Source: DASRAP01 sp964503275 (lineage in GTDB: Bacteria; Gemmatimonadota; Gemmatimonadetes; Gemmatimonadales; Gemmatimonadaceae). Taken from it: a DNA stretch of 64,000 nucleotides. The position numbers and the translations under genes are program-made. The notes under the pieces were generated by a model. That model did no database searches. It saw only the letters and a program-made list of their open reading frames with translations, and was not told where the DNA came from. Below are positions 26,895-34,568 of the stretch, piece after piece; the first letter of the stretch is position 1; the number at the start of each line of letters is the position of its first letter. The stretch covers positions 1 to 64,000 of the forward strand of contig CAZCZO010000010.1 of NCBI GenBank assembly GCA_964503275.1, written 5' to 3'.

Positions 26895-28107
26895 TCTCGC
26901 CGCGCTGCGCGCACGCTTCCCTGCGCTGCGCCGGACGGTCGGCGGCCGACCGGTCGCGTACTTCGACGGCCCGGGTGGCACGCAGGTGCCGCTCGACGTC
27001 GTCGATGCCATGCGCGACTATCTGCTGCACCACAACGCCAACACGCACTGGGCCTACCCGACGTCCATCGAGACCGACCGGATGATCGAGCAGGCCCGCG
27101 CGGCGCTGGCCGACTTCGTGGGCGGTCGCCCCGACGAGATCGCCTTCGGGGCGAACATGACCACGCTCACCTTCCATGTGGCCCGGGCGCTGGGCCGCGG
27201 CTGGGGCCCGGGCGACACGGTCGTGGTGACGGAGCTGGACCATCAGGCCAACGTGGCCCCGTGGCGGGCGCTCACCAAGGAGCGGGGCGTGCGCGTGGAT
27301 GCGGTGCGGCTCGACCCCGCCACGGGCGAGTTGGACTGGGCGGACTTCGAGAGCGCGCTCGCCGCCCGGCCCCGCCTCGTGGCGATCACGGCGGCCAGCA
27401 ATGCCCTCGGCACCATGCCCGACGTCGCGGCGATCGCCGCACGCGCGCGCGCGGCGGGCGCGCTGGTCTTCGTGGACGCCGTGCACTACGCGCCGCATCA
27501 CCTGCTCGATGTCGCGGCCCTCGGCGCCGATCTCGTCGCCTGCTCGGCCTACAAGTTCTACGGGCCGCACATCGGCGTCCTCTGGGGCCGGCGCGCACTG
27601 CTCGAGCAGCTCGACGTCCCCAAGCTCGCACCGGCGCCCGACACGGCCCCCGAGCGTCTCGAGACCGGGACGCAGAATCACGAGGGCATCGTCGGCGCAG
27701 GGGCGGTCGTGGACTTCCTTGCCTCGTTCGGTCGCGGCGACACGCGACGCGAACGGTTGCGCGACGCGTTCGCGCAGATCCATGCGCGGCTGGCTCCCGA
27801 GTTCGTGAAGCTCGTCGATGGTCTGCGGTCGATCCCGGGCGTCACGGTGTACGGGCCCCCGCTGCACCGTCCCCGCACGACCACCGTCTCGTTCACCCTG
27901 CGGGGCTGGACCTCCGAGGCCGTCGCGGTCGCGCTCGCCGAGCGTGGTCTGTTCGTGTCGCACGGTGACTTCTATGCCACGACGGTCGCGGAGCGGATGG
28001 GCTGCGACGACGGCTTCGTGCGCGTCGGCCTCGTGGCTTACTCGACGGGCGAGGAAGTGGATCGCCTGCTCGACGCCGTCGCCCGCTTGGCCAGCGACGG
28101 GGCGTGA
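26887..28107 (+). CDS. Cysteine-desulfurase-like class V PLP enzyme without the active-site cysteine
   Basis: A 406-residue class V aminotransferase-fold protein. The PLP lysine is in SAYKFYGPH (Lys223), the cofactor aspartate in VFVDAVHYAPHH (Asp197), and His119 stacks on the ring. It fits the 'cysteine desulfurase-like' subgroup. The segment where SufS/IscS carry the catalytic cysteine reads LFVSHGDFYA, with no cysteine, so canonical persulfide formation is unlikely. It might be a lyase or aminotransferase acting on an amino acid. It starts with GTG 26887, overlapping the dehydrogenase by 8 bases. The following lipoprotein gene starts on the stop codon. Confidence 0.88.
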   Translation: MSDLAALRARFPALRRTVGGRPVAYFDGPGGTQVPLDVVDAMRDYLLHHNANTHWAYPTSIETDRMIEQARAALADFVGGRPDEIAFGANMTTLTFHVARALGRGWGPGDTVVVTELDHQANVAPWRALTKERGVRVDAVRLDPATGELDWADFESALAARPRLVAITAASNALGTMPDVAAIAARARAAGALVFVDAVHYAPHHLLDVAALGADLVACSAYKFYGPHIGVLWGRRALLEQLDVPKLAPAPDTAPERLETGTQNHEGIVGAGAVVDFLASFGRGDTRRERLRDAFAQIHARLAPEFVKLVDGLRSIPGVTVYGPPLHRPRTTTVSFTLRGWTSEAVAVALAERGLFVSHGDFYATTVAERMGCDDGFVRVGLVAYSTGEEVDRLLDAVARLASDGA

Positions 28108-29270
28108 TGTCGCATCGCTGGTCCCGCCGTGTGCTGCTCGCGCTGTCCGTCGGCATCGCGAGTGCCTGCGGTGATGCCGCACCGGAGGCCGGCGACGCGA
28201 CCCTCGCGCCGCCGCCCATCGATGCGCTGCTCGTCACGCCCGATTCGCTGTTCTGGCTCTGGGCCGATTCCACTGGGCTGCGCATTCGCGGCGTCGCGAT
28301 GACCGTGGCCTTCGTGGACAGCGCGTTCCATGAGCTGTACCGCGGCGAGGATGACCGCTCGTTCTACGACGCGATCTTCTACAGCGAGTCGCTGTATCGC
28401 CGGAACCTGGAGAGCGGCGACTCGCTGCGGTTGTTCGCCGACACCTTGATCCCGCGGCTGGCCGCGGCGTATGCGGCCGCACACCCGCGCGAGCGGCCGC
28501 TGCGCCCCGACGAGCCCGCCAACGAGCACGCGCGCACCGTGGCCTCTGTCGAACTCCGCGACCTGCAGGTGTTCGGGCCCTATGCGAACATGGAATACGC
28601 CGCCGAGATCGATGTGATCGGGGGGACCTCCGTGCGCGAGACGCGCCGCATGATGCTCGACCTGCGCACGGGCGCGGAGGTGGGCATCAGCGCACTCTTC
28701 GACCGCGCGACCGCGGGGCAGCTCCTCCGGACGGCGCGCGCCGATCTCGCCGCCGCCGGCGAGGCCGGCGCGTGGCGGCTCGACGAGCGCTCCTTCGGCC
28801 TCGAGGGCAGCGCCGACACGGTGCTCGTCACCTTCGAGGCCGTCGCGACCGATCCCTCGTACGGCGAGGTGACGCTGTCGCTCACCCCCATCGCCGTGCC
28901 GGCGCCCGACTGGTGGGCCGCCCTCGGCGATGAACGGCCCGCCGACAACGAGGCCCTGCGCTACTTCACGCACCGCGGCATGCAACTCGCCTTCGGGGTC
29001 ACCACCGCCGACGGCAAGTCCACGGTGATCCTGCTCGACGAAGCGCGGCGCTCGTGGGACGTCGGGCGCGTGGGTGGCGGGCGGCTGCGGCAAGTGTACT
29101 GGCTCGACTCCACCCTCAGCGCGCCTGCCCGGGCGGCACTGCGCCGTGCCTTCGACGACGCGGCGATGTATTCTGGAGAGGCCCGCGTGGTGCGCGGTCC
29201 CGTCGCCCCGCGCCGTGGCGGGTCCTTCTCGCTGGTCGCGTGGTCCCCCTCCCCCCGTCCTCCCCGATGA
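28107..29270 (+). CDS. Putative lipoprotein of unknown function
   Basis: A 387-residue protein with a basic N-terminus, a hydrophobic segment and a cysteine in a lipobox-like context (VGIASAC), so it is probably lipid-anchored. The central part (about 135-275) weakly resembles the RsiV/DUF3298 pattern: a beta-rich region with RRMMLDLRTGAEVGI then SALFD, and a later strand DTVLVTFEA. The C-terminal half is not recognised. It starts at ATG 28107, sharing one base with the upstream stop, and overlaps the thioesterase start by 4 bases. It is probably in the same transcript as the PLP enzyme and thioesterase. No function assigned. Confidence 0.75.
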   Translation: MSHRWSRRVLLALSVGIASACGDAAPEAGDATLAPPPIDALLVTPDSLFWLWADSTGLRIRGVAMTVAFVDSAFHELYRGEDDRSFYDAIFYSESLYRRNLESGDSLRLFADTLIPRLAAAYAAAHPRERPLRPDEPANEHARTVASVELRDLQVFGPYANMEYAAEIDVIGGTSVRETRRMMLDLRTGAEVGISALFDRATAGQLLRTARADLAAAGEAGAWRLDERSFGLEGSADTVLVTFEAVATDPSYGEVTLSLTPIAVPAPDWWAALGDERPADNEALRYFTHRGMQLAFGVTTADGKSTVILLDEARRSWDVGRVGGGRLRQVYWLDSTLSAPARAALRRAFDDAAMYSGEARVVRGPVAPRRGGSFSLVAWSPSPRPPR

Positions 29271-29749
29271 CTGCCCCACGTCCGGTCCGTGAATCGCAGC
29301 ATGAGTCGTCCGAGTTGATGATGCCGCAGGACAGCAACAATCTCGGTCATGTGTTCGGCGGCGTGATCATGGCGATGATGGACAAGGTCGCCGCCGTCGC
29401 CGCGTTCCGGCACGCGCGCACGACCTGCGTCACCGCGTCGGTCGACCGCATCGACTTTCGTGAACCCATCCACCTGGGCGACCTCGTGGTGATGAAGGCC
29501 AGCGTCAACTACGTGGGGCGTACCTCGATGGAAGTGGGCGTGCGGGTGGAGGCCGAGGACCTGCTGACCGGCGTGCGGCGGCACACGAACTCCTGCTATC
29601 TCACGTTCGTCGCGGTGGACCGGAACGGGCGTCCGTTCCCGATCCCCGGTGTGGTCCCCGAGACGGACATCGAGCAGCGTCGGTATGCGGCCGCGCAGGC
29701 CCGCCGCCGCCGTCGCCTCGACGAACGGCAACAGGAGCAGGCCCTGTGA
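29267..29749 (+). CDS. Acyl-CoA thioesterase, YciA/BACH-type hot-dog fold
   Basis: A 160-residue single hot-dog protein. The family motif occurs as NNLGHVFGGVIMAMMDKVA, with the asparagine and the 'GGxIM--D' helix that form the active site. Later conserved stretches are VDRIDFREPIHLGD and YVGRTSMEVGVRVEAED. These cytoplasmic enzymes hydrolyse a range of acyl-CoAs. An arginine/glutamine-rich C-terminal tail is likely disordered. The gene overlaps its neighbours by 4 bases on each side (ATGA, GTGA). Confidence 0.92.
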   Translation: MTAPRPVRESQHESSELMMPQDSNNLGHVFGGVIMAMMDKVAAVAAFRHARTTCVTASVDRIDFREPIHLGDLVVMKASVNYVGRTSMEVGVRVEAEDLLTGVRRHTNSCYLTFVAVDRNGRPFPIPGVVPETDIEQRRYAAAQARRRRRLDERQQEQAL

Positions 29750-30186
29750 CCGCGCCGCGGGTGTTCACGCTCGAGGAGGCCATCGCGACGCTGCCGTATG
29801 TGCGGCGCATTGCGGCCGATCTCTCACGCGAGTACCAGGCCTGGCAGCAGGTGCTGCTGCGCTACGAGCTGACGGTGATGCACCGGCGGCCCGACCCGGA
29901 CGGTCTCCCTCCCGACGACGGGGCCGCCGCGCTGGAGCAAGAAGCGGCCGCGCTCGCGACGCGCATCGAGCACTACCTCAGCGAACTGCGCGGCGTCGGT
30001 GCGATCGCCGTCGAGTACGGCGAAGAGGGCATCGATTTCCCCGGCGTCCTCGCGGGGCAGCCCGTGCGCTGGAGCTGGCGCCTGGGGGAGCCGACGATCA
30101 CCCGCCTACGCCGCGGCGACGATCCCGAGAGCCGCCGCGAGCCCATCGACGCGGCGGTGAACACCTACAGCGACGGCGCGCGCTAA
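29746..30186 (+). CDS. DUF2203 domain protein
   Basis: A 146-residue protein with the DUF2203 layout. An N-terminal FTLEEAIATLPYVRRIAADL helix is followed by a second long helix. ELRGVGAIAVEYGEEGIDFP and the C-terminal PVRWSWRLGEPTITRLRRGDD are the conserved core. The family is cytoplasmic and of unknown function. It starts with GTG, coupled to the thioesterase. Its stop shares four bases with the stop of the convergent CcmH-like gene. Confidence 0.85.
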   Translation: MTAPRVFTLEEAIATLPYVRRIAADLSREYQAWQQVLLRYELTVMHRRPDPDGLPPDDGAAALEQEAAALATRIEHYLSELRGVGAIAVEYGEEGIDFPGVLAGQPVRWSWRLGEPTITRLRRGDDPESRREPIDAAVNTYSDGAR

Positions 30187-30800
30187 TCCTCGTCGATCGA
30201 GTCGTCGCGCACCAACGCGTCGATGCGCGCGGTCATGGCGTCCGCGGCGGTGGATGATGCTGCGGGCGATGCGTCCCGCGCCGCCGACCCGGACGCCGCC
30301 GATGCCGCCGCCGCCGATGCCGCCCCCGCGCCTGGAGCCGGCGCCCCACCCGCCAGCGCCGCGGCCGACGCGGTGCGCCGCCGCAGCCATAGCGCGATGA
30401 AGATCCCGCCCAGCAACACCGCGAGGCCCGGCGTGAACCACGCGGCGAGGCCCAGCCCCGAGCCCAGCGGCGCCGCCCGCACGGACTCGCCGTACCAGGC
30501 GAGCAGATCGGCTTCGATCGACGCTCGCGACTCACCACCGCGCGCGCGCTCGGTGATGGCCTTGCGCAGCGAGTCGGCCTGCGCGCTCGGGCAATTGGCC
30601 AGCAGCAGCCCGGGGCAGTAGGGGCTGAGGACGTTGTCGATGACCTCGCGCGCGACCCGCGGTACCTCGCGCGCGCCGAGGGCGCTGTCTGGCGCTGCGG
30701 CCGGCGTGCGGTCCGCCGGCGCCCCCCGTGCGCTGTCCTGCGCCGCACCCGGCGCCGCGAGCAGCAACATCCACGATCCCAGCAACAGCACTGTGCGCAT
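30183..30800 (-). CDS. CcmH/NrfF-like cytochrome c biogenesis protein with widely spaced cysteines
   Basis: A 205-residue protein with a signal peptide (MRTVLLLGSWMLLLAAPGA then AQ). A CcmH-type helical domain contains VIDNVLSPYCPGLLLANCPS, with Cys62 and Cys70 (C-x7-C instead of the usual CxxC). IEADLLAWYGESVRAAP is also the family pattern. A transmembrane helix at about 118-139 and an alanine-rich tail follow. CcmH proteins reduce apocytochrome c thiols in the periplasm before heme ligation. No other ccm gene is nearby. A GAGG that overlaps the RNase Z stop codon is a well-placed ribosome-binding site, so it is coupled to rnz. Confidence 0.8.
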   Translation of the reverse strand: MRTVLLLGSWMLLLAAPGAAQDSARGAPADRTPAAAPDSALGAREVPRVAREVIDNVLSPYCPGLLLANCPSAQADSLRKAITERARGGESRASIEADLLAWYGESVRAAPLGSGLGLAAWFTPGLAVLLGGIFIALWLRRRTASAAALAGGAPAPGAGAASAAAASAASGSAARDASPAASSTAADAMTARIDALVRDDSIDED

Positions 30801-30807
30801 CACATCC

Positions 30808-31761
30808 TCAGGTGGGCAGGGGCGCGACGGGGCTCGTCGCGACCTCGTGGAACGGCACATCGTACACGCCACCATCGCGGGCATAGGTGGTCGCCGCGAA
30901 CACCTCGCGCGCCTCGCGCTCGAGCTCGCTGGTGTTCCACGAATAGCGCGCTGACACATGCGTTAGCAGGAGCCGCCGCACCCCCGCGCCGGCCGCTACC
31001 TGCGCGGCTTCGCGTGCGGTGCTGTGACCCGTCTCGCGGGCGCGGTCGGCTTCCTCATCGCCGAAGGTCGCCTCGTGCACCAGCAGATCCGCGCCCAGCG
31101 CGGCATCGATGGTCGCCGCGCAGGGGCGCGTGTCGCCCGTGTACACCACCGTGCGACCGGGCCGCGTCGGGCCGACCAGTTCGTCGGGGCGCACCGTGCG
31201 ACCGTCCGCCAGCGTGATGGACTCCCCACGGTGGATGCGTCCCCACAGTGGCCCCTCCGGGATGCCCAGCGCACGGGCATGCTCGGGGTCGAAGCGTCCC
31301 AGCCGCGTGTCCTCGACCAGCGCGAAGCCCAGCGCCGTCGCACCGCGGTGCTGCACCGCGAAGGCCCGCAGGGTGTACGCATCGCGGCGCAGGGCATCGC
31401 CGTCCTGCAGCTCGGTCACCTCGATCGGGAACGTGAGCCGATCGTGGCCCAGCTGCTCCATCTGCGTGACGATGCGCTGCCCGCCGCGCGGCCCCCAGAT
31501 GCGCAGCGGCTCCCGGCGCTCGTTCAAGGCCAGCGTGCGGATGAGGCCCGCGATGCCCAGGAAATGGTCGTGGTGCCAGTGCGTGATGAAGATGTCGTCG
31601 AGCGCGAACGTCACGCCGTAGCGCATCATCTGGCGCTGGGTGCCCTCGCCGCAGTCGAACAGCAGCGTCTCGCCCTCACGCGTGAGCGCGAGGGACGACG
31701 TCCCCCGCTCGACGGTGGGACGGGAGGCAGCGGTGCCGAGGAAGGTGACCGAGAGCGACAC
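30808..31761 (-). CDS. rnz: Ribonuclease Z
   Basis: A 317-residue metallo-beta-lactamase-fold RNase. It begins MSLSVTFLGTAASRPTVERG, which is the family N-terminus, has the zinc motif HWHHDH (61-66), and carries further ligands in VVYTGDTRPC, LVHEATF and LLLTHVSARY. It cleaves the 3' trailer of tRNA precursors lacking CCA. Both tRNA genes in this window lack an encoded CCA, which is consistent. GTG 31761 was chosen over upstream starts because the conserved sequence begins there and this leaves 55 bases after the dehydratase stop. A TATCTT about 30 bases upstream could be a promoter. Confidence 0.95.
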   Translation of the reverse strand: MSLSVTFLGTAASRPTVERGTSSLALTREGETLLFDCGEGTQRQMMRYGVTFALDDIFITHWHHDHFLGIAGLIRTLALNERREPLRIWGPRGGQRIVTQMEQLGHDRLTFPIEVTELQDGDALRRDAYTLRAFAVQHRGATALGFALVEDTRLGRFDPEHARALGIPEGPLWGRIHRGESITLADGRTVRPDELVGPTRPGRTVVYTGDTRPCAATIDAALGADLLVHEATFGDEEADRARETGHSTAREAAQVAAGAGVRRLLLTHVSARYSWNTSELEREAREVFAATTYARDGGVYDVPFHEVATSPVAPLPT

Positions 31762-31816
31762 GGAGCGCAGGGGCAGGGGGGACCCTGAAAGATACTCAGC
31801 CCCGCGGCGGCGGAGC

Positions 31817-32788
31817 TCAGTCCACGAGCGCGTGGAAGCGGTCGTCGTCGATGTTGCGGCCACTGACGACGCACACGGCGGGAAAGGCCGGCGCGGTCAC
31901 GCGGCCGCTGCGCAGGGCTCCCACCGTCACGGCGCCCGAGCCCTCCGCGCGGATCCCTTCCTCGCGCCACAGCCAACGGATCGCGTCGGCGGTCTCGTCC
32001 TCGGTCAGCACCGCGAGTCCATCGAGCCCGAAGCGGCCGATCGCCAACGCGTCGTCGTCGATCTGTCCCGCGAGGCCGTCGGCCAGCGTGGGCAGCGAGG
32101 GGATCTCGACCAACTGCCCCGCCGCCAGCGCCGCGGCCATGGCGTTCGTGCGCTCGGTCTGCGCGCCCACGATGCGCACCGTGGCATAGGCCTCGCGCAG
32201 GAACCCGGCGATGCCGCCCAGCAGCCCGCCCCCGCCCACGCAGGTCAGCACCGTCGCCGTGCCCGGCAACTGCTCGAGCACCTCGAGTGCAACGGTGCCC
32301 TGACCCGCGAGCAGGTCGTGCCCCAGGCAGGGATGCACGAAGGTCGCGCCCGTGCGCACGGCGAACGCGCGGGCCTCCACCATGGCCGCGTCGTAGTCCG
32401 CTGCGCTGGCGTCCACGTGAGCCCCCAGCGCCGCGATGCCCTCGCGCTTCACCGCCGGCGCCGTGCGCGGCACGAACAGCGTCGCGGCGATCCCCAGCGC
32501 CTGCGCGGCGAAGGCCACGCCCAGCCCGTGATTGCCCGCGCTCGACGCCACCACGCCCGCCGCGCGCGCCGGCGCCGGCAGCAGCGACAGCGCGTTGAAC
32601 GCGCCGCGCAATTTGAAGGAGCCCGTGACCTGCTCGGTCTCGAGCTTCAGCCAGACCTCGCCGCCGGCGATCGCACTGAGGGCGGGCGAGTGGCGCAGGG
32701 GGGTACGCGTCGCGGTACCGGCGATGCGCTGGGCAGCCGCGCGGACGGCTGCGGCACTGGGGACGGGGGCGGTGTGGGCGATGGTCAC
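31817..32788 (-). CDS. PLP-dependent threonine/serine dehydratase family protein
   Basis: A 323-residue fold-type II PLP enzyme. The cofactor lysine is in TGSFKLRGA (Lys59), the substrate loop is SSAGNHG, and the phosphate-binding loop is CVGGGGLLGG. There is no C-terminal ACT regulatory domain, so it resembles catabolic threonine dehydratase or serine racemase-type enzymes rather than feedback-regulated IlvA. It lies 15 bases after the photolyase gene and 55 bases before rnz in a minus-strand run of four genes. Substrate preference cannot be settled from the sequence. Confidence 0.93.
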   Translation of the reverse strand: MTIAHTAPVPSAAAVRAAAQRIAGTATRTPLRHSPALSAIAGGEVWLKLETEQVTGSFKLRGAFNALSLLPAPARAAGVVASSAGNHGLGVAFAAQALGIAATLFVPRTAPAVKREGIAALGAHVDASAADYDAAMVEARAFAVRTGATFVHPCLGHDLLAGQGTVALEVLEQLPGTATVLTCVGGGGLLGGIAGFLREAYATVRIVGAQTERTNAMAAALAAGQLVEIPSLPTLADGLAGQIDDDALAIGRFGLDGLAVLTEDETADAIRWLWREEGIRAEGSGAVTVGALRSGRVTAPAFPAVCVVSGRNIDDDRFHALVD

Positions 32789-32803
32789 CCGGGGAATATC
32801 ACC

Positions 32804-34237
32804 TCAGAACAGCGACCCCTGCGACCCGCCCGCGCCCCAGCGCGCGAGGTAGGACTTCGTGTCGTACTTCGCATGCGCCCGCTGCAGCGACATCGGCCTG
32901 AGCTGCCCCCACACCGGCCGCTCCTGGAAGGCGCGGTCGAACTTCCCGAAGCACCATTGGATCCCTGCGTAGGAGCTGGGGTCGCGCCCGTCGAGCGCGT
33001 ACTTGTTGTTCAGATGCACCAGCACCCGGAAGGCCTCGGAATAGGTCGGCGTCCACAGGATCACCGACTTGCCCCAGAGCATGCGCATCACGTTGTGGAT
33101 GCTGCCGGTGGCCAGCAGCTCGCGCTGCGCGGCGTTCCACAGGTCGTCGTGCGTCTCCGCCCGCTCGAGTTGCGCCAGCGAGTACAGCGCCTCGCGGGGG
33201 TCGTGCACGTGCTTCGTCATGGTGCGCTGCGCCCAGTCGGGCAGCGCACGCAGCGAGGCGAAGTGGGGGTTGAACAGACAGAAGTTCAGCGACAACTCGC
33301 GCCAGGTCACCATCTCGTTGTCGAAACTCTCGGAACCTCCCGCGGCCTTCACCGCCCGCAGCACCTCGGCGGGACTGATCTGCCCGAAGTGCAGGTACGC
33401 TGAGAGCCGTGACGAGCCCGCGGGGTCCCCGGGCTCACCCCGCCGCTCCGCATAGCCGGGCAACGCCGTCGCGATGAACGTGTGCAGCCGCTCGCGGGCG
33501 GCCGTCAGCCCGCTCCGGATCACACGCGCCGGGACCGGCGCGACCGTGTGATCGATCTCGCAGCCCGCGACCATCGCCGCGATGTCCGCCGTGGTCCAGT
33601 CCACCCAGGTGACGCCGAGGGTGTCGAGCAGGCCGGCATCGAGCGCGCGGCGCGGGGCGCGGTCCTCCACGGGCTCGAGCATCGCGTCCAGCACCTTGTA
33701 CAGCTTGGGGCGGATGGTGCGCGCGGCGTACTCCTCCTTGGTCATCAGCCCGCTGGGCACGATCGCATGGCTCTCCACCGCCTCGACGAGGCAGGGCGCG
33801 CGCTCGGCGAAGCGCCGTGAGCGGGCATCGACGCCGGCGGTGGGGAAGCGGTCGGTCACCACGAGGGCCGCGTGCGCCGCCAGGCGGTCCACCACGCGGC
33901 GGTCGTCGTCGCGGCGCGCCCGCAGCGCGAAGCGATAGGTGAGTCCCAGCGAGGGCGCCCGGGCCGCCAACTCGCGGGCGTTCTCGAGGATGAACGTGTG
34001 GAAGCGGTCGCTGGCGTGCTCGTAGCTGGGGTCCAGCCCCTGGTGGATCAGCAGCGGCTTGCCGAGCCGGTCGGCCTCGCGCGTGGCGTGCCGCAGGGCC
34101 CAGTTGTCCTCGAAGCGGTGTGTGGACTGCATCCAGTACAGGACGTACGCGGCCTCGGGCTGCCGGCGCATCTCGTTCACGGGCGTCAGACGCAGCTGGA
34201 GCTGGTCGCGGACGTAGTCACTGTCGAGGCGGTGCAT
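32804..34237 (-). CDS. Class II CPD photolyase
   Basis: A 477-residue FAD flavoprotein. The N-terminal photolyase domain (about 25-160) starts AAYVLYWMQSTHRFEDNWAL, a class II signature. The C-terminal FAD domain carries SSRLSAYLHFGQISP, WRELSLNFC, WNAAQREL and YAGIQWCFGKFDRAF, then ERPVWGQLRPMS. It repairs cyclobutane pyrimidine dimers with blue/near-UV light. Length and all conserved blocks are intact. It is first in the photolyase, dehydratase, rnz, ccmH-like run and divergent from the tRNA-Ala promoter. Confidence 0.94.
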   Translation of the reverse strand: MHRLDSDYVRDQLQLRLTPVNEMRRQPEAAYVLYWMQSTHRFEDNWALRHATREADRLGKPLLIHQGLDPSYEHASDRFHTFILENARELAARAPSLGLTYRFALRARRDDDRRVVDRLAAHAALVVTDRFPTAGVDARSRRFAERAPCLVEAVESHAIVPSGLMTKEEYAARTIRPKLYKVLDAMLEPVEDRAPRRALDAGLLDTLGVTWVDWTTADIAAMVAGCEIDHTVAPVPARVIRSGLTAARERLHTFIATALPGYAERRGEPGDPAGSSRLSAYLHFGQISPAEVLRAVKAAGGSESFDNEMVTWRELSLNFCLFNPHFASLRALPDWAQRTMTKHVHDPREALYSLAQLERAETHDDLWNAAQRELLATGSIHNVMRMLWGKSVILWTPTYSEAFRVLVHLNNKYALDGRDPSSYAGIQWCFGKFDRAFQERPVWGQLRPMSLQRAHAKYDTKSYLARWGAGGSQGSLF

Positions 34238-34273
34238 AGGGGCGAACGGGCGGGGCAGGGCGCGGCGTTCCCG

Positions 34274-34301
34274 TTGACTTCGCGCGCGCCGTGACTAGTT
34301 T
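34274..34301 (+). promoter_or_regulatory. Promoter of tRNA-Ala
   Basis: TTGACT (34274-34279), a 16-base spacer and TAGTTT (34296-34301) form a good sigma-70-type promoter about 75 bases before the tRNA. This is the strongest -35/-10 pair found in the window, as expected for a stable RNA. Confidence 0.65.
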
Positions 34302-34378
34302 TCAGTTGTCCGGGCGGCCCCCAGTTGCGGGGCCGTTGTGTTGAGGCAGCGCAGCGCGGCTGCGTCGCTCCCGGTATC

Positions 34379-34451
34379 GGGGCTGTAGCTCAGCTGGGAG
34401 AGCGCTGCATTCGCATTGCAGAGGTCAGGGGTTCGAGCCCCCTCAGCTCCA
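34379..34451 (+). tRNA. tRNA-Ala (anticodon CGC)
   Basis: The cloverleaf is complete. The acceptor GGGGCTG pairs with CAGCTCC (one G-T pair), the D arm is GCTC..GAGC, and the anticodon stem CTGCA/TGCAG has a loop whose centre is CGC. The T arm contains GGTTCGAGCC, and the discriminator is A at 34451. CCA is not encoded, so it must be added after 3' processing. The CGC anticodon reads GCG, a common codon in this GC-rich genome. Confidence 0.97.
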
Positions 34452-34527
34452 TACAAATAGATCATGCCCACCACCGTTCGGTAGGACGGAGAGTTCCAAT
34501 GACGGTGCGTGTGGCAACCGCTGGCCG

Positions 34528-34564
34528 AGCGCCGCAGCGATCCTTCGCTGCGGCGCTTTCGTTT
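34528..34564 (+). terminator. Rho-independent terminator after tRNA-Ala
   Basis: A perfect 13-base-pair stem (34528-34540 with 34545-34557) with the 4-base loop TCCT is followed by TTTCGTTT. It ends the tRNA-Ala transcript. On the other strand the hairpin sits just beyond the stop of the lipoprotein gene and may also help end that transcript, though without a T-run. Confidence 0.85.
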
Positions 34565-34568
34565 GCGC

